A DNA stretch of 64,000 nt, taken from contig BSYQ01000002.1 in the NCBI GenBank assembly GCA_030272585.1, forward strand, positions 5,766,001 through 5,830,000, read 5' to 3'. Shown here piece after piece: positions 46,331-57,507 of the stretch. The notes under the pieces were generated by a model. That model searched no databases. It was not told the DNA's origin and saw nothing but the letters and a program-made list of their open reading frames with translations. How positions within the stretch are numbered: position 1 is the stretch's first letter; each line of letters begins with the position of its first letter. A program made the translations under genes and the position numbers. The stretch comes from Bryopsis sp. KO-2023. Its lineage: Eukaryota; Chlorophyta; Ulvophyceae; Bryopsidales; Bryopsidaceae.

Positions 46331-47640
46331 TCGTAGAGGTCAAGTGAGATGTCCATGTCCGTCCAATATAAGTCGAGTCGTCAATGGTTGTCAGTGGCGA
46401 CGTTGCAGTGTTGTCGCAATGTTTTTAGAAAAGAAGGCACTCCCACAGACTCAAACACGTGAATCCAAGTTTACTTTACAAAAGTCGTGTTTCTTTAAAT
46501 ACTAGAACCCAAGGGCCTTTGCAAGCACCCTTCGCTCCTGAGTTCATGCAGAGATTCAAGCCCCAACACCCTTCCAATCCTCTTCGCACTTCCTATCGAT
46601 TCTTCGCACCACGTGGTCAGTCCTACTCCCTAGCCCGTGCACCCTGCCGCAGCACAGCCGCTCAGGCGCAGCACGCACGTTCATGCGCGCCAAGTCGTCA
46701 CCCTATGTCCGACTACAATCACCCAACATTCGCTAGTAAATGAGTGATGAACCCGAATGTCTTATATCTGTTAATAATTTTTGTCTCCGCATCTAATGTT
46801 TGGTTTGGTTTCAAGCGGCAGGAGTAGTTTTTGGTTTCAGGTGGCAGAGTCGTTTATGTGGGTGTCAATATGTATTTCTTGTTGTTGTTGTTGTTGTTGC
46901 TGTCAATGTCGCTGTGAGCGTGGGTGAAACGCTCAGTATTTGGGGAATTCTTGATCCTCATTCCCTGCCGCAATTTTTCCCTGAAACCCAGTTGTTTTCG
47001 AGAGCCACTCGACCATTTACAGGTGACCGCCCCCCAAACCGCCACCCTCTGCGTTCAGGAATGGACTTCGAAGAAAGGAAGGACGACCCGAAACAGTGGG
47101 CTGTAACACGACCCTTGAAAAAAATACCCGTATTCGTGGCTATTTTACGGACAAGTTCAAGAATTACCTCTGCTGCGTGTGGGGGTCATTTTATATAAAA
47201 TATCACCAAAATATATCTTTTTGGTGGCCTCCATGGAGGTGTTGAGCCATTTGGTAAATGGATGAGTCAGGGGCTGAATAGTTTTCTAGATCTGAGAAGG
47301 GAACGGTGATATGTTGTGGAGGTTGGGGATGATTTTTACATTGTGTAAAGAAGGGTGATTTGATTTGAGCACCTCGGAGTGCAGTCCCAAAGATTTTCAT
47401 ATTTTGTGCTCGAACCTAGGAAACACCCTCAATACAGTCATGGTGTCACATCTGAAAAGATTTACAGTGGAGTTTGCATGTGGGTGCTGGGGAAAGTGTT
47501 AAGAGTGATTGGGTTTGTGTGATGGTGAGGGGTGGCCGTGTCTTCGTAAGAGAGGGAAAGTGAGAAACAGAGAAAAAGACTGCTGGACTTTGCTCCTTTA
47601 AGGGCTTCGCCTGTGTACACACACACACACATCATTGTCC
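46331..47640. other. Stretch with short open blocks and a TTG microsatellite
   Basis: A GC-rich + strand frame at 46459-46743 (94 codons) is rich in Pro, Ala and Arg, with no known motif. A block after TTTACAG near 47022 reads GMDFEERKDDPKQWAVTRPL and may be an exon. (TTG)n of about seven units lies at 46879-46899, and (CA)n of about eight lies near 47614-47630. No gene is assigned. Confidence 0.3.
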
Positions 47641-48131
47641 AAATATACAAATGTTTCCGCTGTGGGGATGAAAGTGATGAGGATGCATCAGCTGGTAAAA
47701 TCCAGGCTTGACGATGAAGAGGAGGACTGGGAAAATTGGCAGCACATGGAGGTTGAAGATAAAGATACTTTTTCTTCAGTTTTTACAAGATTCCAGGTGA
47801 AAAGGTCAGAATATGCTGCCAGAGGGTCGTGCACCCATCTCACTGTTTTGCAGAGTTACTTTGATGTGTGAATGAAATATAGTTGTAAGTGCAACATTTG
47901 AGTTGTTTTTTTTTTTGGCAGAAAAGTTGAATGGGTCGATGTGCTGGATCTTGTAATGAATGAGCTGAAAATGGGGAGTAGCCTGTCGTTTTTTTCTCGA
48001 TGTCACCATGAACCGAATACCCTAATTGCCGTTGCAATTTTTCGGGATCTCACCACACTTACCTCCCCTTTTGTTTGCGGCTGGCGTTTGCTCCCCTTTT
48101 GCTTGCGGTTGGCTTTTGCTGGTTGGGCATC
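47641..48131 (+). other. Possible exons of an unrecognised gene
   Basis: The + strand near 47643-47692 reads YKCFRCGDESDEDASAG, a short Cys pair followed by an acidic stretch. A neighbouring frame continues LDDEEEDWENWQHMEVEDKD to a possible donor GTCAGA near 47804. After an acceptor TTTTTGGCAG near 47922, a phase-compatible block reads KVEWVDVLDLVMNELKMGSS. Two direct copies of a 30-bp unit (CTCCCCTTTTGTTTGCGGCTGG-like) lie at about 48062-48121. The pieces look like remains of one acidic protein, with one frame change. Confidence 0.3.
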
Positions 48132-48608
48132 ATGATGGTCCGTAAAAAAGACAAGAAAAAGAAGGCGTTTCGTTCCGTAGGCGTTCAAACGGAAAGCATA
48201 TCTGCCGAGCCAAGGAAAGCAAAGAAACGCACAGGTGTCCATCTTTACACTCGTCTGTTTTGGCCTCGCATACGAGAAAACCACCTCGCGAGATACTTAC
48301 AAGCAAATGAGCTCCATCTTTTGAAGTCGAGCTCAAGAGCCCATGGGGCGAAACTTGTGGCGGCCTTGATAAGAAAGGTCGCCGCAGAGGAAAACCTGGA
48401 CGGCAAGAGTGCCCAAAAGCTCATTCACGCCTATGTTCGCAAGGCGAATAACGATATTCGGCATAATAGGGTGTCAAAGCAGCATTACGACATGCTCATG
48501 TCGTCTCATAAGAAGTGGTCGGCGGGACCGGGAAAGGTTTTCCCCGAGGAATTATATGACTGTATATCAGACAAGGAGGAAGTGAGTGAGGGGAGCCTTG
48601 AACGTTAG
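48132..48608 (+). CDS. Unrecognised 158-residue basic protein
   Basis: I chose the ATG at 48132; a second ATG follows immediately at 48135. The N-terminus VRKKDKKKK looks like a nuclear localisation signal. It is followed by SVGVQTES, which resembles the xTQT-type motif bound by dynein light chain LC8. The middle (about 40-125) is helical and basic, including HLYTRLFWPRIRENHLARYL and LVAALIRKVAAEENLDGKSA, and the tail is acidic (DCISDKEEVSEGSLER). The ORF is well kept and unlike the decayed DNA after it. It is probably an intact small gene or the last exon of the one whose pieces lie just upstream. Confidence 0.5.
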   Translation: MMVRKKDKKKKAFRSVGVQTESISAEPRKAKKRTGVHLYTRLFWPRIRENHLARYLQANELHLLKSSSRAHGAKLVAALIRKVAAEENLDGKSAQKLIHAYVRKANNDIRHNRVSKQHYDMLMSSHKKWSAGPGKVFPEELYDCISDKEEVSEGSLER

Positions 48609-51520
48609 CTTCACGGAGATTGGTCTCTTGTTGACCTAGGCGCTCGATAATGTGTTGGCGCTAAAAGTATTAAGCATGTCTCTTGCCTAGCTGAAAGAAG
48701 CTCTAGTTGTGGAAATCATCATTTAGTTCTTTTTTTGTAAAGAAGTCATGAGGATAGTTTGAAATGTGCTATTGAGAGGAGGATTTGTAGACATGCGCAT
48801 GGACGCCTTGTTGAAGATTGCTATAACAAGATGTAGGACTCAATGTTGATGATGACGGGGATGCATTTTAATCTTTGTCACGATGCAATAAAGAGCGTGA
48901 TCTGGTACGAACTTTCGAGCATAATAGTATTAGGGGTTATAGCTATCGATAAAGCTATTTTGATTGCCAATGGGCGAGATGGAAGTCTTTTTGAGAATAG
49001 GTTCGGTAGTTGTAACAAAGTTTCGTTGGGCATGAAAGAGGTCATGACCTTGGTGTGGAGTAGAGTCGAAAACTACTTCAATATCGTCTTGGATTTCGTC
49101 AGATATAAACTACAACAGCAAGGTTATACGCATGTGGAGTTTGCGTGTACATCCTCACGATCATATCATATAGCGGGTACTTTCAAGCCCACTCTTCGAT
49201 TTTATCTTTCGACTTGGATTAGATGCTCCTCATAATTCGGATTTCTGTGGGGTTCTCTTCCCTTCGAGGTCAGAAAGATGGCGAGGTTGTTGACCACTGG
49301 CCCAGGCCACAAATGTGCGAGAAATACAAAGAAAATTTTACCGTTGTCAAAGAACTACTTTCTTGAAAAAGAAATTGACCAAAATAATAATCGCGTGTAG
49401 GATGGTTATGCTAGTGAGGTCATTAGTATGGGAACATCGGCACGGTGAAACGGCTTGCCTTCACTTGTTGTACCAGATGTTTGGGAGCGTTTGGTTCTTG
49501 CTCGTACATGTTCGTTCCGATATCGCCCAACGCCCATGGCGAGGGTGTCATGGGTGCCTTTCTGGTGCAGCACTGAAGGTCGGGCTGCTTGGAGTTTGTG
49601 TGATAGTGTAGCTGGGAATTCTTGAAGCCCGCGCTTTTTGGATTGCGAAAAGCTCCCTATTGGTCCTACGAGAAGATGACAAAGAGAGTTTTTATTGTAG
49701 ATATATATGGAGCTTTGAATGAGACAAGAGCCAAGGGCTAACTTTTTAGGGCGGATGTATTTGGCAGTGGTCCGAAGAGGAGCCCTATCGAACAAGACCT
49801 CCATGTTTCAACGACATATGATTAATAGGAAGTGATCGCATCGAATGTATTTGACACAAATGCTTTGCAATTGAGAGGACGAGGAAGGGGTAGATGTGTC
49901 CAAGCTAGCAAGAATTGAACATCCACGAGCGAGCGAGCAATTATTTTATCTTGTAGTTCGTCTGTAGACATGTAAGTCAAAGAATGCACAATGCTTACTT
50001 TTATGGCGCACACTTTGATGAGAAAAGAATTACCGCCTTGATCATCTTTTCCCGAATGCGTACCGAAAATACAACGAAAGAAAGCCTATTTTTTGAAAGT
50101 AGTCGAGAGAAATAAAATTCGACAAATAGATAGAAGATTCATTAAGTATTTCGAAACATTGTTTTTAACACGAAGGAGAGAGGATTTCGTTATAGATTCT
50201 TTTTTCAAGGAGAAGAAAAGACTACAACCATAAATTTGGCGTCCTCGAACAACGTAGAAAATTAAAAAAATTCTATTAATTATAAAATTAAAAATAACGA
50301 ACGGTGATGGCAATGGCCAGGGTCTTTTAATGACGACCCCGTTGAACAAAGACTCCAAAAACAGAAGGAATAGAAGTTCTTGAAGCCAAAAGCCATGGAC
50401 TTGCGGAATTTTTCGCTCTTGAATTACTGCCAACCAAGATCCCCTCAAGATTGCTAGCTTTAGAGTTGGGCAAAGATAAGGCGCCGCGCTTCACCTTAAC
50501 GACAGAAAGAGGGCCATACGGCTTGATTAACGATACAAACTTGAGTTTACGAGTTCATGTAAAAAAAAAACCCTTATATGTAAGCTCACGAAATCGTTTC
50601 AATTCTTTTGGGGTCGATGCGTAAGCAAACGGGTGCTAGTAGCATCCTCTTATATACTTCCTGTTAAAGATCGGACAATACACCTTGTCGTATATGGATC
50701 GCTAAGAGTGTCGAGCGATGTATTGTGTGAATCGACGTATATACCACACAAAAAGAATACAAGAATCCGAATGCTCAATTAGGAAGAGCACTTTATTTAA
50801 GAGATATAAGATTGGAATTGAACCTCAAGTTTCATCTCCCGTAGCTCGGATTGCGAGTTTTTGAATAATATGGACATTTAAAGAAAACAAGCCGTTGAGG
50901 TTGAGTCACAATGAGGAGGAGCACTTTAATGTTATTGAAGATGACGTGACAGTGTGTATTGATGCGATCAAGGTTAATCCAGCAAGATATGCATACGTGG
51001 AGAAGAAAGAAATACTGGATGTAGAAACTATTTAAAAGGGACTATCAAGCAATACTCGATGTAGAAAGTATTAAAAAGGGACTAACATTGAGACTCTATC
51101 ATCGACAAATCCAAGCGAGTCGCTGTGTGATTAAACCCCCCATGTTTTCTTATAGATTTGATTGTGGATTTAAGAAAAATGTAATTTTTAAGAAATGTCT
51201 GAAAAGCTTCAAATCAACTATGCGACGATAATTTTTATCGCGTTCTGACCGGATGGATGCACGTCGCAATTTGTCATTCCTTCAAGTACGATACTTTTTT
51301 TACACTATCTTATCGTTTGGCCGGAAGCGTTCACCGAAGTTCTTTTCGGACATGCCCCCCCCCCCCGGGGTGAGTTCGTTGTGAAAGGGAAGAAGAACTC
51401 CCCCACTACCATAAAAGAAAAAGAAAAATACCAAGGGTGGTATTTAAGTGTAAAAGTGAAGGGTGAAAAGTAATGTCAGGTTAGGGGAGCCAACCATAAC
51501 CACGAGCACAACAAATGCCA
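48609..51520. other. AT-rich stretch, no gene recognised
   Basis: The + strand has a 130-codon open frame (48843-49235) and the - strand a 132-codon one (49406-49804). Neither has a recognisable motif or splice context. Two tandem copies of a unit of about 45 bp (AATACTGGATGTAGAAACTA-like) lie near 51014-51090. A C run of about 12 lies at 51355-51366. Confidence 0.4.
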
Positions 51521-51524
51521 GATA

Positions 51525-51555
51525 TGAATGAAGGTTTAGAAAACCTTCATTCATA
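51525..51555. repeat. Perfect 14-bp stem hairpin
   Basis: ATGAATGAAGGTTT and its reverse complement are separated by three bases. It is a strong hairpin of unknown role. No gene end is visible next to it, so I do not call it a terminator. Confidence 0.6.
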
Positions 51556-54500
51556 ATCAAGAATTAAAATTAAGGTCGTTGGAAGATAATAAAGGGTGAT
51601 AATTAGTTTCTTTTGCTTCGGCTTTTTTGCTATCGAAAAAGACAAACATTCAAACCGACTAAGATTTAGGATGCCGATCATTCGCCGTTTACTCGATATT
51701 AATCGAAAAACGCAGATCTATTGCCTATCAAGGGAAAATGCCGATTGTTTGACGTGTGGAGTATTTTTATCACGGGCATGTAGTTAGGACTTTGGATGGG
51801 GTTCAAACCCCCGTTGCCTTTTTTTCTGAAAAGAAACCTTTAGTGAAACATACTCAAAAGGTTTAGGAAGTTTGTTTTTTAAGAACAATAAACACGATGA
51901 ATCATTGGTATAAGTGGCGATTGCCAGGATTCAACCCAATCAACTAACCCTTGATTGCAAATTATCATATTATTCTGAGATAGTTCTTGATTTATTGTGA
52001 ATGCAAGTATGGCTAAGAATAGAAGAGAACCACGGAGATGGACTTTTCATTTTAGAAAATGCGTTGGGTTTGATATTCATCTCTACAAATACGATATTGG
52101 TGATACGATATACGATATATATGCACCTTGAGCCGGATGTTTTTGAGAATTACTCGTGAATCTACTATATGAATTCCGGGGGCATTTATGGTTCTTTCAA
52201 AGAATCATTATAGTAGTTGTTGGCGAGCTGAGTCGAAGGCCTTCTTTATATCTAAAAATACCCGAAAGACGAATCTTCGTAGGTGGATCATTCTTATTCC
52301 CTATTACTTAATGCACGATTAATAAAAGCTATTCGATCTATTCATAACACTTCCAAAAGGCTTTTGAGCGTTGCCTACTATGGAGCCAGGGCTGCAATTT
52401 CCCAAAGAAAAAATATATATGGGTTGTTTTGTGGGTTTTTCAAGTGAATCTGGACCTGATTGAGGTCTGAGTACTTGGCTGGTTTTTTGGTGGGGGTTTG
52501 AAGATAACTCACAAATGGTGTCATTTTTTTTATATATTCTTTTTAATAAATTGTTAATGAAGGCTATAAAAATTATCTAGACCAAAATAGACTGTCGTTT
52601 GACACTGATACGTAAAGCTTCTTTTGAAGGAATTACAAAAAACTTTGAAAGAATTGAAAGAGTCTGATAGAGGCTGCTCTTTATGTTTTAAGACTTCACG
52701 CTCCTTGCACACGCCTACCCTATGATAGACATAGGATTTGCACGAAGGAGTTGTGTGTTCCGAGGTTATGGTATACAGCAGATGTTAAGATCGACAAGGT
52801 GAACGAGGATAGGTCGCAAGAAGTATCCGGCCTGTTCAATAAAGCATCTAGCATGTGGTGCACTCAGAAGACATCGTTCAGTTGAAACTGGTTGGATGCG
52901 TAATGTTGAACCGACGTTGATCCGGAGCGTCAATTAACTCGTGTTGATTTGGGCCCTTGGTAACCGATCCAATACAGGACTACGATTTGTAGTATTCTTC
53001 TTTTTACCACTAGCACTTTGAGCCAAAAGGATTACTCATCAATACTTTCATTCTTTGAGGGGAAGTAGCATGGAAAGTTGGGCTTTGGAAGACTTCATCA
53101 GACCAACTCCCCCCTCCCGACGATGCTAAAAATACTTTCGTATAAGTTCACGATTTGCGACGTTATTTCTGAGGGACAAGCTAGTGTATCATGTGATGGG
53201 TAAGTAAAGACGATCAAGTGCATTCGTTGAGCTTTATCTCCGCAAGAAAACGATACACCGGCTTTTATAGAGTTGTAGAGAAGTTTCAAGAACGAGATAA
53301 GACACCGAAGTCAATGTATAGAATTCGAGATGGAACGAATAATCCAACATGTAAAAAGAAGAATTGTGAAGTATGGATTCATAACACACCCTACTCAGAT
53401 TCTTCGCATTAGTTTTTATTCTGTTGCTCACATGTATGGGGATCATGTTTTTCAAGGCGAGGACGTTAAGAAAGAAATATCATATACCAGCCACCGGTTG
53501 GCAACGAAACGGGTTGCCATTAGTTTTGCTACAACCCATCCGACGCATTATAATCGGATAGAACATCAAGGGAAAAAAAGATAGAATGTTTTTCGACGAT
53601 TTTCATGGTTTAAAATAAATAATATTTTTGAGCTTGGGTAGGCTGACACCATCATCGCCATCACCATACTGTCCTCAAGAGAGCTTTCGTGTGGTGGGTC
53701 GATAAATTAACGGAACAAAAAAAAGACACAATTTTTCGAATTGATTTTGTTATTATCTCCTTAAATAATGAAGTATCATGACCCCCATGAAACTAAAATT
53801 AGCAAATTACTCGATAGGGCGAAAAGCGAACATGTAAAACCTAAAAAAAAAAAAGAAAAGGAGGTGTACGTCGGGGGGCACGAGGAGTTAATACTCGAAA
53901 AATGATCGAAGAGACGTTTTGAATATAAATAGGTGATGAAGTGTTCTAACTTTTCCTCAAAATGATCGAAGTTACCTTTTGGATAAAAGCTGATGGTTGA
54001 GTGTTATCACTTGGCGCACGCTTTGGAGTTGGACGAATTTTTTTCAAACCTCGAACGAATTGTATTCAAGGAAACATTGATTTGAGGTTCAATTTGCACT
54101 ATGTACAAGGAAATTTTGGCAAGGAAAAACGATCTTGGCCAAGTACAATACGGTGCTAGATGTACTTTTTAGTACGTATGCGGAACCAGTTGGTAGATAG
54201 CACAACCCAATGTGATAAATTCAAGTCGATGATCCAAATGAGCGTTCCATTTGAAATCAGGCACCGAGTCTTGGCCGGGCGGATAGGACGTTCTATCAAT
54301 CGCTGTGATTGTGATCATTTTCTGTAAGGATGCTGAGTTTCACTAATGTAGTACTACATGAACGCTTAGGTCAAAAAAGTCGATATCAGGGGTTAAAGCT
54401 TTTTATGTGATCCGTAACTTCTTGTCGCGATTGAGTGGGGACGGTTATGGGATTCCTGATATCAGCCCTCCTCGTCGCTCAACCCACGCCGAATGCTCTC

Positions 54501-56510
54501 CTTAATAATGTGCACTTTATACCTTTAATGCATAAGTTCAATGTTGAATGTTGAGTTTTGGCTTCAGAACATTGCCAATCTTATGTAAGAATTGTGCCAA
54601 TATAGGTTTTTGTTCGAGTGGAGGATCATTTTCAACCTTTAAATACGATACACAAGTAACTTTTTTTTTCTAATGTGATTTTAACGGAAAGATTTGGGCG
54701 TTCTTCTTTGAACGACTATGAAGAGTCTACAAATAGCTCACTTTGCCGGGATAAGAATCGTCGACGAGGTACTTTCTAGGCCGAAGAAGGGCTGACCTTG
54801 GCCTAACGAAGTCAACTTTCACTCTTGAGGTTATCATTCCCTTTTGTTTACTAGTTCTCGCCAGAATTTCTTGTAATGCATGCGCAGTTTGTAGGTATGC
54901 TCGATATTCACGAGTGTCGTTACTTCGCTCACTCCACGAAGCTTGGATGAGGTTGTTTCGAGGATCACGCTTACAGCTGACTTTAGTCGCAAGGGTCTTG
55001 GTCCCGAACCCAAAGTCAATAACTTTCACAAAGAAAAAGAAACAAGTTCGCGATGAATTGTTTTCTTAAGCACCCATCTTCTTTGAGTGATTTATAGTGA
55101 ACTTAATGTAACTTACATTCTCTTTTTTTCGCTCTCGTTATTTTCCCCGGTTCAAATTATCTGATTAGCCAAAGATAGAATTAAAGCAAGACTATAAAAA
55201 AAAATATAAAGCAGAAGAAAATTCACAGATAATATATTTGTTTTACCGCGTGAGAACGCATACGGCAATTTTGCGCGTAGAGCGAAACAAGCCACCTGCG
55301 CTAGCCAATTGCCGCAAAATGCGAAAAAAACACGGAAATTGGAAGCGATAAACATTCAACGATTATTCGTTCATCATCTGCATTCATTCCATGTTCTTTG
55401 TTCAAAGACTTACGGACAGACGACGGGACGATATTCTCGACACTGATATAAGAGAAGGAAAGATTCACTTTGGGGTCGTTTGGGACATTTCTTTCCCAAC
55501 AAAGTGTAGATGTATCGATCACCATTTATCTTTTCATGTGTAATGCGTGTTGGAGATGGTGCTATAAGAACCGGTTCATTAGATTTGATTCGAGAGAAAT
55601 CGTTTAGGGAAATGTTAATCGACTACGATCCACAAAGAAGGATGGATTCGACCGATGGATTCTTGCTTCCATGACACGAGTTGTGTAATGGGCCAAATGC
55701 AAGGCGCCTGATGTGGTTCTACAACCCCACAAAGGTGAAATTGTCCCCCCGGACCTACATCATTATTTAGGGTTGCATAGCTAGTCAAAATCGCGTTACT
55801 ATTTGATAAATTTGGTATTTATCGATGATTCTTGCTACATATGCTTCATTAGTTATCGGTAGCATATTGAGGTGATTCAAGAAAAACCTTGGTCGACTTC
55901 ATTTGGATTGTGCCCTTGGATCTCTAGATCCCTGCTCCTCGGCAATCAAGGCCACCTTTACATCCAAGGCTTCCAGGTGCAGCTCGGGATGATGAGGATT
56001 ATGATCATGCGATATTTCAGGTACAAAATTTTGAATCTCACACCATTGAACGAAAGCCTCCCAGTTTGAAAGTAATGGTGGTATTAAGAAGATGGGGTGT
56101 CTCGGCACCAATTTGAAAATTTGTGGCAAATCCGACCATGGCCTTTAGAAGTTTTTCGAAGTGATATAGCCCCCTGACAAGCTTTTTATGCATCTTACAT
56201 GTTAATTGGGTTTTTTCTCCAATAGTTTCACGTTGGGTTGTTTTTCGATTTAATGGTTAGTTAGATGGGAAAATCATTTCGATTTAGGAAAAAAGTGGCA
56301 AACGTCAGAATCCAGCAACATATGGACCGATATGCATTTTACTAGCAATCTATTGATTCGTTTATGAAAATTTTGGTCGTACAGAAAAGCAAGATTCACT
56401 AGAAATTCGACTCCACAATTAATCAAGCAGATTTTAGATATCGAATCATCATTTCCCATTAATTTCTTTGTGTTTGGGTGTTGTTTCTATCCCGCTGCTA
56501 GGAAGAACCT
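51556..56510. other. AT-rich stretch, no gene recognised
   Basis: Short open frames only. At 51794-51813 a symmetric GGGGTTCAAACCCCC T-arm-like motif occurs without a tRNA around it. A degenerate tandem unit of about 62 bp with core AAAATGATCGAAG lies near 53890-54015. Confidence 0.4.
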
Positions 56511-57507
56511 ACAATTGATTTGTTGTGGATTGATCTGGAAGGTGCTTTTGACAACGTGTCACATAATAGGCTATTACACGAGTTACACAAGGATAGCTTC
56601 CAGGATGATCTCGGAATGAGGTTGCTCGGATTCATCCCACTAAGGGGGGCTTTGTTGTCAACTAGACTGAAATCGGAAGTGCAAGACGATCGGCAATAAA
56701 CTCCACCACTCTGGCAAGAAGATATCAATTGGTATAAAGTGGGGACTCCCCATTGGGGAGGGCACTTGTTAATCACTTGATACCGCCGAAGCGCAGGAGC
56801 AAGAGAGCCGCGCCAAGAAAAGTGCCTGAATAAATCGGTGGGACGTCTTTGCATGACGACCGTTAAAAAAAAAAAAAGGGGGAACTTTGATGTGGACTGT
56901 CCAGTTTCTGGTGATCAGTGTGTCGGAGGTGGACAAGGATCTTTTTACTGAAGGCAGGGATAAGCCTTATGATCTTTGTTTGTTTGATTTGGACTTGTTG
57001 CGTTGGGAGGTATATCTGCTTGAAAAGGTGTTATATCTTTCCATCTATATGAAGGAGACGATGGTGGGCATTCATGGCATCAAGCTATCGATAAGTTGGT
57101 AGCACTAATCAGCACCAATTTTTGCTGCCTTGGGCGTAGCAGAAGATAACAATTGTCCAAAATGCAATAGCAAGAAATCACGATATCAAAGAGGTCTTGA
57201 GTTTTTCCCTTTTTTTCCTTGTCATGCTTTCGTTTTTTTAATTGGATGCCCCTTGCAACTAATCCAAAGGTGGCATCATCGTTTGGTTGAGACCTGTAGG
57301 ACCAACCTCATAAAGAATAGGTGGGCTAATGACAAGGTCACAAAGCTTTTCGCTCTTGGAATTTTGAGAAACAAGATCCCCACCCTCAACCAGCTTTGGA
57401 GTTGGAGGATCTTGAATTTCCTAATCGTGAGCCCCAAAGCGAAGATAAGGCGCCGGTGTGTAGTGGGAGCTGACGAGAGGGATCAAGAAGAGGAGTGGCT
57501 TGAGTAA
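56511..57507 (+). mobile_element. LINE (non-LTR retrotransposon) remnant
   Basis: At 56511-56699 the + strand reads a non-LTR reverse-transcriptase block: TIDLLWIDLEGAFDNVSHNR then LLHEL, equivalent to the usual DFSKAFDSVPHDLLL motif. It ends in TAA. In another frame GLPIGEGTC follows (about 56743-56770), equivalent to GVPQGSxLSP, so at least one frameshift separates them. At 57130-57507 an open stretch starts NNCPKCNSKKSRYQ and could be a zinc-finger-type C-terminal part. No YADD box, endonuclease or poly(A) tail was identified, so the copy is old and fragmentary. Confidence 0.6.

Noticed and set aside
51794-51813. tRNA gene suggested by a perfect T-arm-like GGGGTTCAAACCCCC
   Set aside because: No D-arm, anticodon arm or matching acceptor stem was found in the 80 bases upstream.
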